This document shows positions 8,895 to 17,540 of a DNA stretch of 64,000 nucleotides, piece after piece. Made by a program: the position numbers and the translations under genes. This stretch comes from Sphingobacterium cellulitidis (GTDB lineage Bacteria > Bacteroidota > Bacteroidia > Sphingobacteriales > Sphingobacteriaceae). Under the pieces are notes generated by a model, which made no database searches, was not told the origin of the DNA, and saw only the letters and a program-made list of their open reading frames with translations. The DNA lies in contig NOUX01000001.1 in assembly GCA_002245855.1 (NCBI GenBank), positions 186,001 to 250,000 on the forward strand. Reading direction: 5' to 3'. Position 1 is the stretch's first letter. Every line of letters starts with the position of its first letter.

Positions 8895-9180
8895 ACAGAG
8901 ATTTGAGATATGAGTATTGAGATATTAACTTTCTTAGTATTGAGATGTGAGATATGAGTATTGAGATATTAATTTCCTAGTATTGAGATGTGAGATATGA
9001 GTATTGAGATATTAACTTTCTTAGTATTGTGATTTGAGATATGAGTATTGAGATATTAATTTCCTAGTATTGAGATGTGAGATATGAGTATTGAGATATT
9101 AACCTTCAGAAACATCTCTATTCTATATTTCTGAGATTAAGACACTCACTGTCACAAATCTCATATCTCACATCTCACAT
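8895..9180. repeat. Heptamer array, locus B, with five 43/44-bp higher-order repeats
   Basis: Units of GAGATAT-GAGTATT-GAGATAT-TAA plus a short variable link recur at 8905, 8949, 8992, 9036 and 9079, with periods of 44, 43, 44 and 43 bp. The right end (about 9155-9180) holds complementary heptamers (CAAATCTCATATCTCACATC), giving an inverted arrangement. It fills the space between the lipoprotein terminator and purB. Confidence 0.85.
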
Positions 9181-9218
9181 CTATTTCTTATTTTTGCATT
9201 CGTACAAAAGAAAATAAA

Positions 9219-10568
9219 ATGACTTTATCAGCATTAACTGCGATTACACCCATCGATGGCAGATATTATAACAGCAGCAAAGATCTTTCGAATTACTTTT
9301 CTGAATTCGCTTTAATCAAATACCGAGTATTAGTAGAGGTTGAATATTTTATTGCCTTATCGGAATCTGGTATTTCACAATTAAGCCATTTTGATGGTAG
9401 TTTAAATGATAAGTTGCGTGATATCTACCGTAATTTTAGTCAGGAAGATGCTCAATGGATAAAGGATACAGAAAAGGTTACCAACCATGATGTTAAAGCT
9501 GTTGAGTACTTTTTAAAGAATGAATTTGAAAAATTAGGTTTACATGATTCCCTGGAGTTTATCCATTTTGGTTTAACATCGCAGGACATCAATAACACAG
9601 CGATTCCTCACTCTTGGAAAGATGCCTTAAAAGAAGTTTATCAGCCAGCGATTCAGGAATTAATCGATGAATTAAAAAAACTGAGTGCTGAATGGGAGAA
9701 TGTGTCAATGCTGGCAAGAACCCATGGACAACCAGCCTCTCCTACTCGTTTGGGAAAAGAGATCAAGGTTTTTATTGAGCGTATTGAAAAACAAATCCAT
9801 TTGTTGAATCAAGTGCCATTTTCTGCAAAATTTGGTGGTGCAACAGGTAATTTTAATGCTCATCATGTGGCATATCCAAATAATGACTGGGTAGCATTCG
9901 GAAACAAATTTGTAAATGAAGTATTAGGTCTTGACCGATCCCAAACTACCACACAAATTGAGCATTACGACAATTTTGCGGCAAGCTGTGATGCAATGAA
10001 ACGGATCAATAATATCATAATTGATTTATGTCGTGATATCTGGACTTATATATCCATGGATTACTTCAAACAAAAGATCACTGCGGGTCAAATTGGATCA
10101 TCGGCAATGCCCCATAAGGTCAACCCTATTGATTTCGAAAATGCAGAGGGTAACTTAGGCTTAGCTAATGCTGTATTTGAGCACCTAGCGGCAAAACTTC
10201 CAATCTCAAGATTACAAAGAGACTTGACAGATTCTACGGTTTTAAGAAATATAGGGGTTCCATTTGCATACACGTTAATTGCTATTAAATCGACATTAAG
10301 AGGTTTAAGAAAGTTAATATTGAATGAAACAGCATTCCAAGAGGATTTGGAAAACAACTGGGCAGTTGTGGCAGAAGCGATTCAAACGATTTTAAGAAGA
10401 GAAGGATATCCAAAACCATACGAAGCATTAAAGGACCTTACTCGTACAAACAGTCATGTGACCAAAGATACCATTGCGGTATTTGTGGATCAATTGAATG
10501 TTACAGATGAGGTCAAAGAAGAGCTTAAAGCAATTTCCCCAAGTAACTATACTGGGGTTAAGTTATAA
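9219..10568 (+). CDS. purB: Adenylosuccinate lyase
   Basis: Cleaves SAICAR to AICAR and adenylosuccinate to AMP in purine synthesis, with fumarate released. The fumarase/aspartase superfamily signature GSSAMPHKVNPIDFENAEG is complete and contains the flexible catalytic loop. The ARTHGQPASPTRLGKE segment supplies the catalytic His, and FIHFGLTSQDINNTA is conserved. The 449 residues match the E. coli-like subtype. TATTTTTG at 9189-9196 could be its -7 box. Confidence 0.97.
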   Translation: MTLSALTAITPIDGRYYNSSKDLSNYFSEFALIKYRVLVEVEYFIALSESGISQLSHFDGSLNDKLRDIYRNFSQEDAQWIKDTEKVTNHDVKAVEYFLKNEFEKLGLHDSLEFIHFGLTSQDINNTAIPHSWKDALKEVYQPAIQELIDELKKLSAEWENVSMLARTHGQPASPTRLGKEIKVFIERIEKQIHLLNQVPFSAKFGGATGNFNAHHVAYPNNDWVAFGNKFVNEVLGLDRSQTTTQIEHYDNFAASCDAMKRINNIIIDLCRDIWTYISMDYFKQKITAGQIGSSAMPHKVNPIDFENAEGNLGLANAVFEHLAAKLPISRLQRDLTDSTVLRNIGVPFAYTLIAIKSTLRGLRKLILNETAFQEDLENNWAVVAEAIQTILRREGYPKPYEALKDLTRTNSHVTKDTIAVFVDQLNVTDEVKEELKAISPSNYTGVKL

Positions 10569-10590
10569 GCTTTTACGCAGTAATGACGTA

Positions 10591-10617
10591 TTGCAACTAG
10601 ATTAAACAGTATATTTG
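10591..10617 (+). promoter_or_regulatory. Likely promoter of the Nfu gene
   Basis: TTG at 10591-10593 and TATATTTG at 10610-10617; the 16-bp spacer is short for the consensus. Confidence 0.45.
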
Positions 10618-10641
10618 TATCTTTAATTACAACTTGAATAC

Positions 10642-11196
10642 ATGGCAACTATTAACGTATATACAGAAAGTACTCCTAATCCAGCGACGATGAAGTTCTT
10701 GGTCAACAAATTGTTGATTAATGGAAGCTTGGATTACCCAGATAGAGAAAAAGCTCAGGAATCTGCATTTGCAAGGGAATTATTCAAATTCAACTTTGTA
10801 AATGGTGTTTTCTTTGCGAGTAACTTCGTTACAATCACCAAAACTGAGGATGCGGAATGGGATGATATCGAAGCCTTATTAAAGGAATTCGTTAAAGGAG
10901 CTGTAGAGTCAGAATTGGCGGTTAAACCTGAAGAACATTCTGAAGAGATTAATTTTGAAGGTTCTGAGGTTGAAGTTAAGATTCAACAAGTGCTACACGA
11001 CTATGTACGTCCTGCTGTAGAACAAGATGGTGGAGCTATTGCTTATAAATCATTTGACAATGGAACAGTTACGGTTGAGCTTCGTGGTTCATGTTCAGGC
11101 TGTCCATCTTCAACCATCACTTTGAAAGCTGGAATCGAAGGTTTATTGAAACGTATGGTTCCTGAAGTTGAAGAAGTGGTTGCAAATGCGATGTAG
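10642..11196 (+). CDS. Nfu-type iron-sulfur cluster carrier
   Basis: Carries and delivers Fe-S clusters to apoproteins in the cytosol. Residues 1-90 form the Nfu N-terminal domain (TPNPATMKFLVNKLL). Residues about 108-184 are the NifU-like C-terminal domain with the cluster-binding CxxC, C151 and C154 in GSCSGCPSS. The 184 residues match the Nfu1-like two-domain form rather than full NifU. Its TAG stop is the first three bases of a perfect heptamer array. Confidence 0.93.
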   Translation: MATINVYTESTPNPATMKFLVNKLLINGSLDYPDREKAQESAFARELFKFNFVNGVFFASNFVTITKTEDAEWDDIEALLKEFVKGAVESELAVKPEEHSEEINFEGSEVEVKIQQVLHDYVRPAVEQDGGAIAYKSFDNGTVTVELRGSCSGCPSSTITLKAGIEGLLKRMVPEVEEVVANAM

Positions 11197-11270
11197 TATT
11201 TAGTATTTAGTATTTAGTATTTAGTATTTAGTATTTAGTATTTAGTATTTAGTATTTAGTATTTAGTATT
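11194..11270. repeat. Eleven perfect TAGTATT heptamers
   Basis: Seventy-seven bases, exactly eleven copies of TAGTATT with no substitutions. The first TAG is the stop codon of the upstream Nfu gene. Perfect identity suggests a recent or slippage-prone array. Confidence 0.95.
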
Positions 11271-11271
11271 T

Positions 11272-11295
11272 ATAATAATTAAAATTAATTATTAT
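11272..11295. repeat. Perfect AT palindrome abutting the heptamer array
   Basis: Two 11-base arms (ATAATAATTAA / TTAATTATTAT) around AA, one base after the array. Confidence 0.75.
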
Positions 11296-11318
11296 AAATA
11301 CTTGAAGAAATAAATGGG

Positions 11319-11350
11319 AAAGCCTGATTGAGAAATCAGGCTTTTTCTTT
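11319..11350 (+). terminator. Terminator after the Nfu gene
   Basis: AAAGCCTGATT-GAGA-AATCAGGCTTT plus T-rich tail. It lies beyond the heptamer array, so the array would be transcribed as 3' UTR. The remaining 260 bases to 11613 hold only a near-consensus -7 box, TACCTTTA at 11575-11582. Confidence 0.85.
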
Positions 11351-11613
11351 TCTGATAAAATTTCAGGAGCTATCTCTTTGTTTGGGGTAATTGGTTTCGG
11401 GCAGGTTTTAGTTTTTCTAAACATTTCTATTATTTTTTGTAAATTCCGAATAATTCCATGCGAACCTTAATAATAAAAATTTCATAAATGTGAATTGTGG
11501 ACAAAAATCTTTTAGAAGTTGGGATTAAGGGCTAAATAATTCAGCTTTTTCAAGGGCACTCCATTAAAAATCACTACCTTTATCGGCAAAATAATCGAAA
11601 CTTTATAATTAAA

Positions 11614-12462
11614 ATGAGTGCAGATATAAACAAACTAGAACAGATCGCTTCGCAAGTAAGAAGAGACATCGTTCGTATGGTACATGCATGCCAATCAGGT
11701 CACCCGGGTGGATCCTTGGGCTGTACTGATTATTTTGTGGCCTTGTATTTCCACGCAATGAAAAATGACCCATCTTTTAACATGGATGGCATTGGGGAAG
11801 ACATTTTCTTCTTGTCAAACGGTCACATTTCTCCAGTTTTCTACAGTACCTTGGCTAGAGCTGGATATTTTCCAGTGAGCGAACTTGCTACTTTCAGAAA
11901 AATCAACTCCCGTCTTCAAGGTCACCCGACTACGCATGAGCATCTTCCAGGAATTCGTATTGCTTCGGGTTCATTAGGCCAAGGCTTATCAGTTGCGTTA
12001 GGTGCGGCACAAGCTAAAAAGTTGAACAAAGACAACAATTTAGTTTATGTATTGATGGGTGATGGGGAATTGCAAGAAGGACAGGTTTGGGAAGCTGCGA
12101 TGTATGCTCCGCACAATAAAGTAGATAACATTATTGCTGCTGTAGATTATAACCGTGCTCAAATTGATGGTTCTACTGATGATGTATTATCATTGGGCAA
12201 CCTACGTGCGAAATGGGAAGCATTTGGATGGGATGTTTTAGAGGTAGATAAAGGAAATGATATGGCATCAGTAATCGCAGGATTAGATGAGGCTAAATCA
12301 CGTACAGGAAAAGGAAAACCAGTTATCATTTTATTACACACAGAAATGGGGTCAGGAGTTGATTTCATGATGGGTTCACATAAATGGCATGGTGTTGCTC
12401 CAAATGATGAGCAATTAGAATCTGCATTAAACCAAATCCCTAGAACGATAGGTGATTATTAA
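11614..12462 (+). CDS. Transketolase, N-terminal (TPP-binding) subunit
   Basis: The thiamine-diphosphate pyrophosphate-binding half of a split transketolase, which exchanges two-carbon units in the non-oxidative pentose phosphate pathway. It has the HPGGSLGCTDY and GSLGQGLSVALGAA motifs, and the TPP motif from GDG (149-151) to the AVDYN asparagine near 180. The 282 residues end where a full-length enzyme would pass into its pyrimidine-binding domain. The partner subunit begins 26 bp downstream. Confidence 0.95.
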   Translation: MSADINKLEQIASQVRRDIVRMVHACQSGHPGGSLGCTDYFVALYFHAMKNDPSFNMDGIGEDIFFLSNGHISPVFYSTLARAGYFPVSELATFRKINSRLQGHPTTHEHLPGIRIASGSLGQGLSVALGAAQAKKLNKDNNLVYVLMGDGELQEGQVWEAAMYAPHNKVDNIIAAVDYNRAQIDGSTDDVLSLGNLRAKWEAFGWDVLEVDKGNDMASVIAGLDEAKSRTGKGKPVIILLHTEMGSGVDFMMGSHKWHGVAPNDEQLESALNQIPRTIGDY

Positions 12463-12488
12463 TCATTGATTACACGATAGTATTAGTA

Positions 12489-13442
12489 ATGAAAAAATAT
12501 ACATACACAGAATCAAAAGATACACGTTCAGGTTTCGGCGCCGGATTATTAGAAGCTGGTCAGAAAAATGAGAACGTAGTAGCCTTATGTGCTGACTTGA
12601 TTGGTTCATTAAAAATGAACGACTTTATAAAAGCTTATCCTGAGCGTTTCTTCCAAATTGGTATTGCGGAAGCTAACATGATGGGTATTGCTGCAGGACT
12701 TACCATTGGTGGTAAGATTCCATTCACAGGAACATTTGCGAACTTCTCTACTGGTCGTGTTTATGACCAGATCCGTCAATCCATTGCTTATTCAGGTAAG
12801 AATGTAAAAATCTGTGCTTCACACGCTGGCTTAACCCTAGGTGAAGACGGAGCTACACACCAGATTTTGGAAGATATCGGATTAATGAAGATGTTGCCAG
12901 GAATGACTGTGATCAATCCATGTGATTACAACCAAACAAAGGCAGCTACAGTTGCGTTAGTAGACCATGAAGGTCCTGTATATTTACGTTTTGGTCGTCC
13001 AGTAGTTCCTAACTTCACTCCTGCGGATCAAAAATTTGAGATTGGCAAGGCAGTTATGTTAAACGAAGGAACAGATGTAACGATTATTGCTACAGGCCAC
13101 TTGGTTTGGGAAGCGATCCAAGCGGGTGAGGAATTGGAGAAATTAGGCATCAGTGCTGAAATCATCAATATCCACACGATTAAACCATTGGATGAAGAAG
13201 CTGTATTAAAGTCAGTTACGAAGACAGGTTGTGTTGTTACCGCAGAGGAGCACAATCGTTTAGGTGGACTTGGCGACAGTGTGGCCCAATTATTGGCACA
13301 GAAATTACCTACTCCACAAGAGTATGTTGCAGTAAACGATAGCTTTGGCGAATCAGGTACTCCAGCACAATTGATGGAGAAATACGGATTAAATGCTGCA
13401 AACATTGTAAATGCAGTACGTAAAGTAATTACAAGAAAATAA
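12489..13442 (+). CDS. Transketolase, C-terminal subunit
   Basis: The second half of the split transketolase, with the pyrimidine-binding domain (RFFQIGIAEANMMGIAAGL, including the Glu that activates TPP) and the C-terminal transketolase domain (TIIATGHLVWEA, AEEHNRLGGLGD). The 317 residues are normal for split enzymes of bacteria and archaea. It follows the N-terminal subunit closely and precedes an ECF sigma factor by 6 bp. Confidence 0.95.
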   Translation: MKKYTYTESKDTRSGFGAGLLEAGQKNENVVALCADLIGSLKMNDFIKAYPERFFQIGIAEANMMGIAAGLTIGGKIPFTGTFANFSTGRVYDQIRQSIAYSGKNVKICASHAGLTLGEDGATHQILEDIGLMKMLPGMTVINPCDYNQTKAATVALVDHEGPVYLRFGRPVVPNFTPADQKFEIGKAVMLNEGTDVTIIATGHLVWEAIQAGEELEKLGISAEIINIHTIKPLDEEAVLKSVTKTGCVVTAEEHNRLGGLGDSVAQLLAQKLPTPQEYVAVNDSFGESGTPAQLMEKYGLNAANIVNAVRKVITRK

Positions 13443-13448
13443 CAATCT

Positions 13449-13994
13449 ATGGAAGATTCCCTGATAATAGCCAAGTTTGCGGATGAAAAGACTCGAGAAG
13501 AGGCATTCCGTTTACTGCTAAAAAAATATCAGCAAAAGATTTATTGGCATGTCAGACGAATGGTCATAGACCATGACGATGCTGATGATGTTGTACAAGA
13601 TATATTTATCAAAGTATGGCGTAATCTTGAGAAATTCAGGGAAGATTCTCAATTGTACACTTGGTTATACCGCATTGCTACCAATGAGTGTATTACCTTT
13701 TTGAACAAGAAAAAACAAAAGCAGAGTGTTTCATTGGATGATGAAAACTCTGCTTATTTAGCAGATTCATTGGCTGACGGCGCCTATTTCAATGGTGACA
13801 AGGCACAGATGAAGCTACAACAGGCCTTATTAACCTTGCCTGATAAACAGCGTTTGGTTTTTAACATGAAGTATTTCGAGGATATGAAATACGAGGAAAT
13901 ATCCGAAGTGTTAGGAACAAGCGTAGGAGCATTAAAGGCTTCATACCATTTAGCAGTTAAAAAAATAGAGAACTTTTTTGCCTCAAACGATTAA
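13449..13994 (+). CDS. ECF-type RNA polymerase sigma factor
   Basis: A 181-residue group 4 sigma factor. Region 2 covers about residues 20-90 (DDADDVVQDIFIKVWRNLEKF, then YTWLYRIATNECITFLNKKK). Region 4 covers about 120-175 (LPDKQRLVFNMKYFEDMKYEEIS plus a recognition helix in LGTSVGALKASYHLAVKKI). It starts 6 bp after the transketolase stop, so the pair is probably co-transcribed. The two genes that follow look like its regulatory partners. The signal it answers is unknown. Confidence 0.92.
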   Translation: MEDSLIIAKFADEKTREEAFRLLLKKYQQKIYWHVRRMVIDHDDADDVVQDIFIKVWRNLEKFREDSQLYTWLYRIATNECITFLNKKKQKQSVSLDDENSAYLADSLADGAYFNGDKAQMKLQQALLTLPDKQRLVFNMKYFEDMKYEEISEVLGTSVGALKASYHLAVKKIENFFASND

Positions 13995-14028
13995 ACCTTT
14001 TGCCGCAAAAACCATCTATTATGGTACT

Positions 14029-14964
14029 ATGAAAGAAAATAACACATATTACGAAAATTTAGGAGACAACCAACTACCTAACTCGTTGCGTGTCAACCCT
14101 TTCATTGTACCTGAAAATTACTTTGAAAAGCTAACCGAAAGAAGTTTATTCTTCGCTAAACTTGATCAGATTTCAGACACAGGAAAAGTAGGATTGAGCA
14201 CCCCTCGTGGATTCTTTGAACAACAAGAATCGCAACTATTAGGTCAGATAAAGATTGACCAGTATAGAGACGTTGCTGCCTTCAATGTTCCTGAGGGTTA
14301 TTTTGATCAAATGAGCGAGCAAATCCTTTCCCAAGTTCATATTGAAGAGGTGAAAACGATGGAAGAGAATGATGTTCCGGCTGGTTACTTTGATAACTTG
14401 ACTGCTCGGATTCTAAACAGAATTGAAGAAGAAGAGTTAACCCTAGAAATAGCAGAACCTGGATTTACAGTTCCTGAAGGTTATTTTGAAGCGGCAGATG
14501 ATCAAATCATGGCTTCGATCTATACGGAGGAATTGAAGGCACAGGTAGCGACAGAAGGATTTGAAGTACCTGCGGGATATTTTGATCAGATGTCAAATGC
14601 TATTCTTGACAAAGTACAGGACAAGAAGGTTATTCAAATGCCTTCACGTAATGAGTCTGAAACTTCAGTATCTGGGAAGAAGAGAAAAGTCTTTACTTGG
14701 TTGACATCCGCTGCGGCTGCATGCGTTGCTGCAATAGTTGCTGTATCTGTATATAATGCAGATCAGAATCAACCAATGAAAACGGAAATGATGTCGTTGA
14801 ATGAAATCCCTGAGGATGAAATTATCAACTACCTTTCCAATTACAGCGATGCTTCTGATCTAGAATACTATGCTGAGTATATCTATCAACCAGAAGAGTC
14901 AAAAGAGGTGGGATCTGGGATTGATAAGGAAGTTTTAGAAGATTACTTAAATTATAATTTATAA
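14029..14964 (+). CDS. Putative anti-sigma factor with repeated VPxGYF motifs
   Basis: A 311-residue protein. The cytoplasmic N-terminal 200 residues carry a motif repeated about every 30 residues: VPENYF (27), a divergent PRGFF (59), VPEGYF (88), VPAGYF (116), VPEGYF (148) and VPAGYF (180), each followed by a helix of the pattern DQMSxxILxxI. One membrane segment lies at about 222-243, then an acidic periplasmic tail. Position after an ECF sigma gene and this topology suggest a membrane anti-sigma factor. I prefer the ATG at 14029, 34 bases after the sigma stop, to a TTG inside the sigma gene. Family function is inferred from context. Confidence 0.75.
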   Translation: MKENNTYYENLGDNQLPNSLRVNPFIVPENYFEKLTERSLFFAKLDQISDTGKVGLSTPRGFFEQQESQLLGQIKIDQYRDVAAFNVPEGYFDQMSEQILSQVHIEEVKTMEENDVPAGYFDNLTARILNRIEEEELTLEIAEPGFTVPEGYFEAADDQIMASIYTEELKAQVATEGFEVPAGYFDQMSNAILDKVQDKKVIQMPSRNESETSVSGKKRKVFTWLTSAAAACVAAIVAVSVYNADQNQPMKTEMMSLNEIPEDEIINYLSNYSDASDLEYYAEYIYQPEESKEVGSGIDKEVLEDYLNYNL

Positions 14965-15395
14965 TGATTCGTTTAAAACATATTATTTCAACAATTTGTT
15001 TGATTTGTATAGCTTGTTTTGTTGCGAATGGACAGTCACGTCAGGAAAGGTTTGATGCTATTGAACGCCAAAAGGCTGCTTATATTTCTAAACAATTACG
15101 GTTAACACCAGTGGAAGCACAACAGTTCTTTCCCTTATACAATATGTATTCGAAAGAAATCAGGAGTGTGAAATCAAAGAAATCGCAAGGACATCAGAAT
15201 TCTAAATCCCAAGGAAATTCCTTTCGATCAAATAATGATGTTATTGAATTTGATGCACAAGAGGTCGACATAAAGAAGAAATATCGGGCGAAGTTTGCTG
15301 ATGTCGTCGGGCAAGCCCGAGCATCACAGTTCTTTGCCGTAGAACAGGAATTTATAGAACTGCTCTACAAAGAACTCAACAGTAGAAGACATTAA
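14964..15395 (+). CDS. Small exported protein of the sigma-factor module
   Basis: A 143-residue protein with signal peptide (ISTICLICIACFVANGQ) and a helical, basic body with RLTPVEAQQFFPLYNMY, a pattern seen in Bacteroidota proteins encoded beside ECF sigma factors and sometimes labelled their sensors. The start ATG overlaps the stop of the anti-sigma gene by one base (TAATG), implying translational coupling. It resembles Spy/CpxP-like periplasmic helical proteins only in size and composition. Role inferred from context. Confidence 0.7.
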   Translation: MIRLKHIISTICLICIACFVANGQSRQERFDAIERQKAAYISKQLRLTPVEAQQFFPLYNMYSKEIRSVKSKKSQGHQNSKSQGNSFRSNNDVIEFDAQEVDIKKKYRAKFADVVGQARASQFFAVEQEFIELLYKELNSRRH

Positions 15396-15399
15396 GAAA

Positions 15400-15430
15400 G
15401 AAGCTCTCCATTTAGAGCTTCTTTTTTTTT
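15400..15430 (+). terminator. Terminator of the sigma-factor operon
   Basis: GAAGCTCT-CCATTT-AGAGCTTC followed by nine T residues. Confidence 0.9.
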
Positions 15431-15486
15431 GATGTGCCTAAACTATTTTCCAATAGGATAAGTTATAGGTTTGTAGGCTTTATACC

Positions 15487-15494
15487 TATCTTTG
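15487..15494 (+). promoter_or_regulatory. -7 box unusually close to the aminotransferase start
   Basis: TATCTTTG fits TAnnTTTG. The ATG at 15502 is only 8 bases after the start of a 7-base gap, so transcripts would be leaderless or nearly so. A TTTG at 15470-15473 is too close (13 bp) to be a good -33. Confidence 0.45.
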
Positions 15495-15501
15495 CAACAT
15501 C

Positions 15502-16689
15502 ATGATAAGTAATAGAGAACTCTTCCTAAAAAACACTGCCCAAACTTCAGATTCACCAAGGTTATTAGAAATTGATCGTGCTGAAGGAGTTTATCTATAT
15601 GGGCCAAACGGAGAGAAATATATTGATTTGGTTTCTGGTTTCAATGTGAGCAACATTGGCCATAGACATCCACAAGTATTAAAAGCCATTCAAGAACAAT
15701 TAGATCGCTTCATGCACGTGACAGTGTATGGCGAATTTGTTCAAGCACCGCAGGTACAGTTAGCAACAGAACTTCTAGAAGTTCTTCCAGAAAGCTTTCA
15801 ATCGGTTTATTTCACCAATTCTGGTGCTGAAGCTGTTGAAGGATCGATGAAGGTCGCCAAGAAATTTACAGGTCGCAGGGAAATCATCGCTGCCAAGCAA
15901 GCCTACCATGGCAGTACCCAAGGAGCATTAAGTTTAATTGGAAATGATGAATACCGGGAAGCTTATGCTCCCCTATTGCCTGAGGTTTCATTTATAGAAT
16001 ATAATAGCCCTACTGACCTGGATAAGATTACGGATAAAACCGCAGCAGTCATAGTGGAAGCAATCCAAGGTGAAGCAGGCGTTCGAGTTCCAAGCAAGGA
16101 ATACATGCAGGCCTTACGCCAGAAATGTACTGAAACTGGTGCTCTATTGATATTTGATGAAATCCAAACAGGATTTGGCAGAACAGGAAAACTTTTTGCT
16201 TTTGAGCACTTCGGAATTATTCCAGATATTTTAATGTTAGCTAAAGGTATAGGTGGTGGAATGCCATTAGGTGCCTTTGTTGCTCCAAAAGAAATGATGG
16301 ATGTTATCAAATCTAACCCCATGCTTGGGCATATTACCACCTTTGGTGGACATCCTGTAAGTTGTGCAGCTGCTCGCGCCTCATTAAAAGTCATTCGAGA
16401 TGAGAAATTAGTTGAGGATGTGAATCGGAAAGCGAATTTGTTCAGAGCAGAACTCAATATTCCGCAGATAAGAGAAATCCGTGGCTTGGGATTAATGATG
16501 TGTCTTCAATTGGAGAACTTTGACCAAGTGTATCAAGTCAGTAATTATTGTGCAAGTCAGGGATTAATTATTGACTGGTATCTGCACTGTGAAACTGCTC
16601 TAAGAGTAGCTCCACCGCTGACCATAAGTGATGAGGAAATTATACATTCCTGCAAAATAATTAGGGAAGGGATTGAAAAATTCTGTTAG
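15502..16689 (+). CDS. Class III PLP-dependent aminotransferase (ornithine/acetylornithine type)
   Basis: A fold-type I transaminase of subgroup II (OAT/ArgD family), cytosolic. Landmarks: SGAEAVEGSMKVAKK (PLP phosphate contact), LLIFDEIQTGFGRTGK (Asp that pairs with the PLP nitrogen), and LAKGIGGGMPLGAF, which contains the Schiff-base Lys. The 395 residues are full length. No arginine-pathway genes flank it, so its donor substrate (ornithine, acetylornithine, lysine or another omega-amine) stays open. Confidence 0.9.
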   Translation: MISNRELFLKNTAQTSDSPRLLEIDRAEGVYLYGPNGEKYIDLVSGFNVSNIGHRHPQVLKAIQEQLDRFMHVTVYGEFVQAPQVQLATELLEVLPESFQSVYFTNSGAEAVEGSMKVAKKFTGRREIIAAKQAYHGSTQGALSLIGNDEYREAYAPLLPEVSFIEYNSPTDLDKITDKTAAVIVEAIQGEAGVRVPSKEYMQALRQKCTETGALLIFDEIQTGFGRTGKLFAFEHFGIIPDILMLAKGIGGGMPLGAFVAPKEMMDVIKSNPMLGHITTFGGHPVSCAAARASLKVIRDEKLVEDVNRKANLFRAELNIPQIREIRGLGLMMCLQLENFDQVYQVSNYCASQGLIIDWYLHCETALRVAPPLTISDEEIIHSCKIIREGIEKFC

Positions 16690-16734
16690 AATAGGTAAAT
16701 TGCTTTAACACAATCAACCTAGTTATTATAAACA

Positions 16735-17490
16735 ATGGAAAACAGAAGAGACTTTTTAAAGAAGAGCTTGTTGACTTTGGGAGCAGCCGGCTTAGGGACT
16801 TCATTAGCCAATGCTATTGATTTTTCAACCGGTGCTAAAGCAAAATTAACGATCAATAAAGGGGATGTCATCTTATTTCAAGGCGACTCCATTACAGATG
16901 CTGGTCGTAATAGAGAGAACCTAAAGCCAAATGATGGCAATGCCTTCGGAAACGGCTATGCATTCATGGCAGCAAGTACTTTGTTAAATAAATATGCAGA
17001 TAAGGATATCAAGGTTTATAACCGCGGTATCAGTGGTAACCGAGTTCCTGACTTAATCAATCGTTGGCAAACTGATGCTTTGGATCTAAAGCCTAATATC
17101 CTAAGTATTATGATTGGGGTAAATGATTTTTGGAGAACAATGGATAGCGGTGCGAAAAACTCACCTGAGCAATACAAAGCTCAATACAAAGAGTTACTTG
17201 ATAAAACAAAAGCTGCCCTTCCAGATGTTAAGTTGATTATCATTGAACCATTCGGTGTTAAAAATGTAAAACATGTAACGGATGCATGGTATCCTGAATT
17301 TCCAAAATATTTGAATGCCGCTAAAGAAATTGCTCAGGAATATGGGGCTATATTCTTACCATATCAAACGATCTTCGATCAAGGATTAAAAAGAAATAAA
17401 GATGGTGGCTATTGGACAACAGATGGAGTTCACACCACAATGGCAGGTGCCAACCTTATGGCAGAAGCCTGGTTGAATCTGATAAAATAA
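16735..17490 (+). CDS. Tat-exported SGNH/GDSL hydrolase
   Basis: A secreted esterase/lipase-type hydrolase. The N-terminus carries a twin-arginine signal (NRRDFLKKS, then a hydrophobic stretch to LANA). The SGNH blocks are present: block I LFQGDSITDAG with Ser52, block II Gly in NRGISGN, block III GVNDFW, and block V DGVHTTMAG with the catalytic Asp and His. The architecture resembles rhamnogalacturonan acetylesterase-like or sialate acetylesterase-like members, but the substrate is not determined. 251 residues. Confidence 0.9.
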   Translation: MENRRDFLKKSLLTLGAAGLGTSLANAIDFSTGAKAKLTINKGDVILFQGDSITDAGRNRENLKPNDGNAFGNGYAFMAASTLLNKYADKDIKVYNRGISGNRVPDLINRWQTDALDLKPNILSIMIGVNDFWRTMDSGAKNSPEQYKAQYKELLDKTKAALPDVKLIIIEPFGVKNVKHVTDAWYPEFPKYLNAAKEIAQEYGAIFLPYQTIFDQGLKRNKDGGYWTTDGVHTTMAGANLMAEAWLNLIK

Positions 17491-17491
17491 T

Positions 17492-17539
17492 AAACAAACA
17501 AAACCGCCTCAGAAAAACTGAGGCGGTTTTGTTTGTTTA
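17492..17539 (+). terminator. Terminator after the GDSL hydrolase gene
   Basis: AAACCGCCTCAG-AAAAA-CTGAGGCGGTTT with long flanking A and T tracts. It could work in both directions. Confidence 0.9.
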
Positions 17540-17540
17540 T

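Noticed and set aside
8895..9180. CRISPR-like array of regular repeats
   Set aside because: The spacers are nearly identical to each other, the period is only 43-44 bp, and the units are degenerate heptamers. No cas-like gene is in the window.
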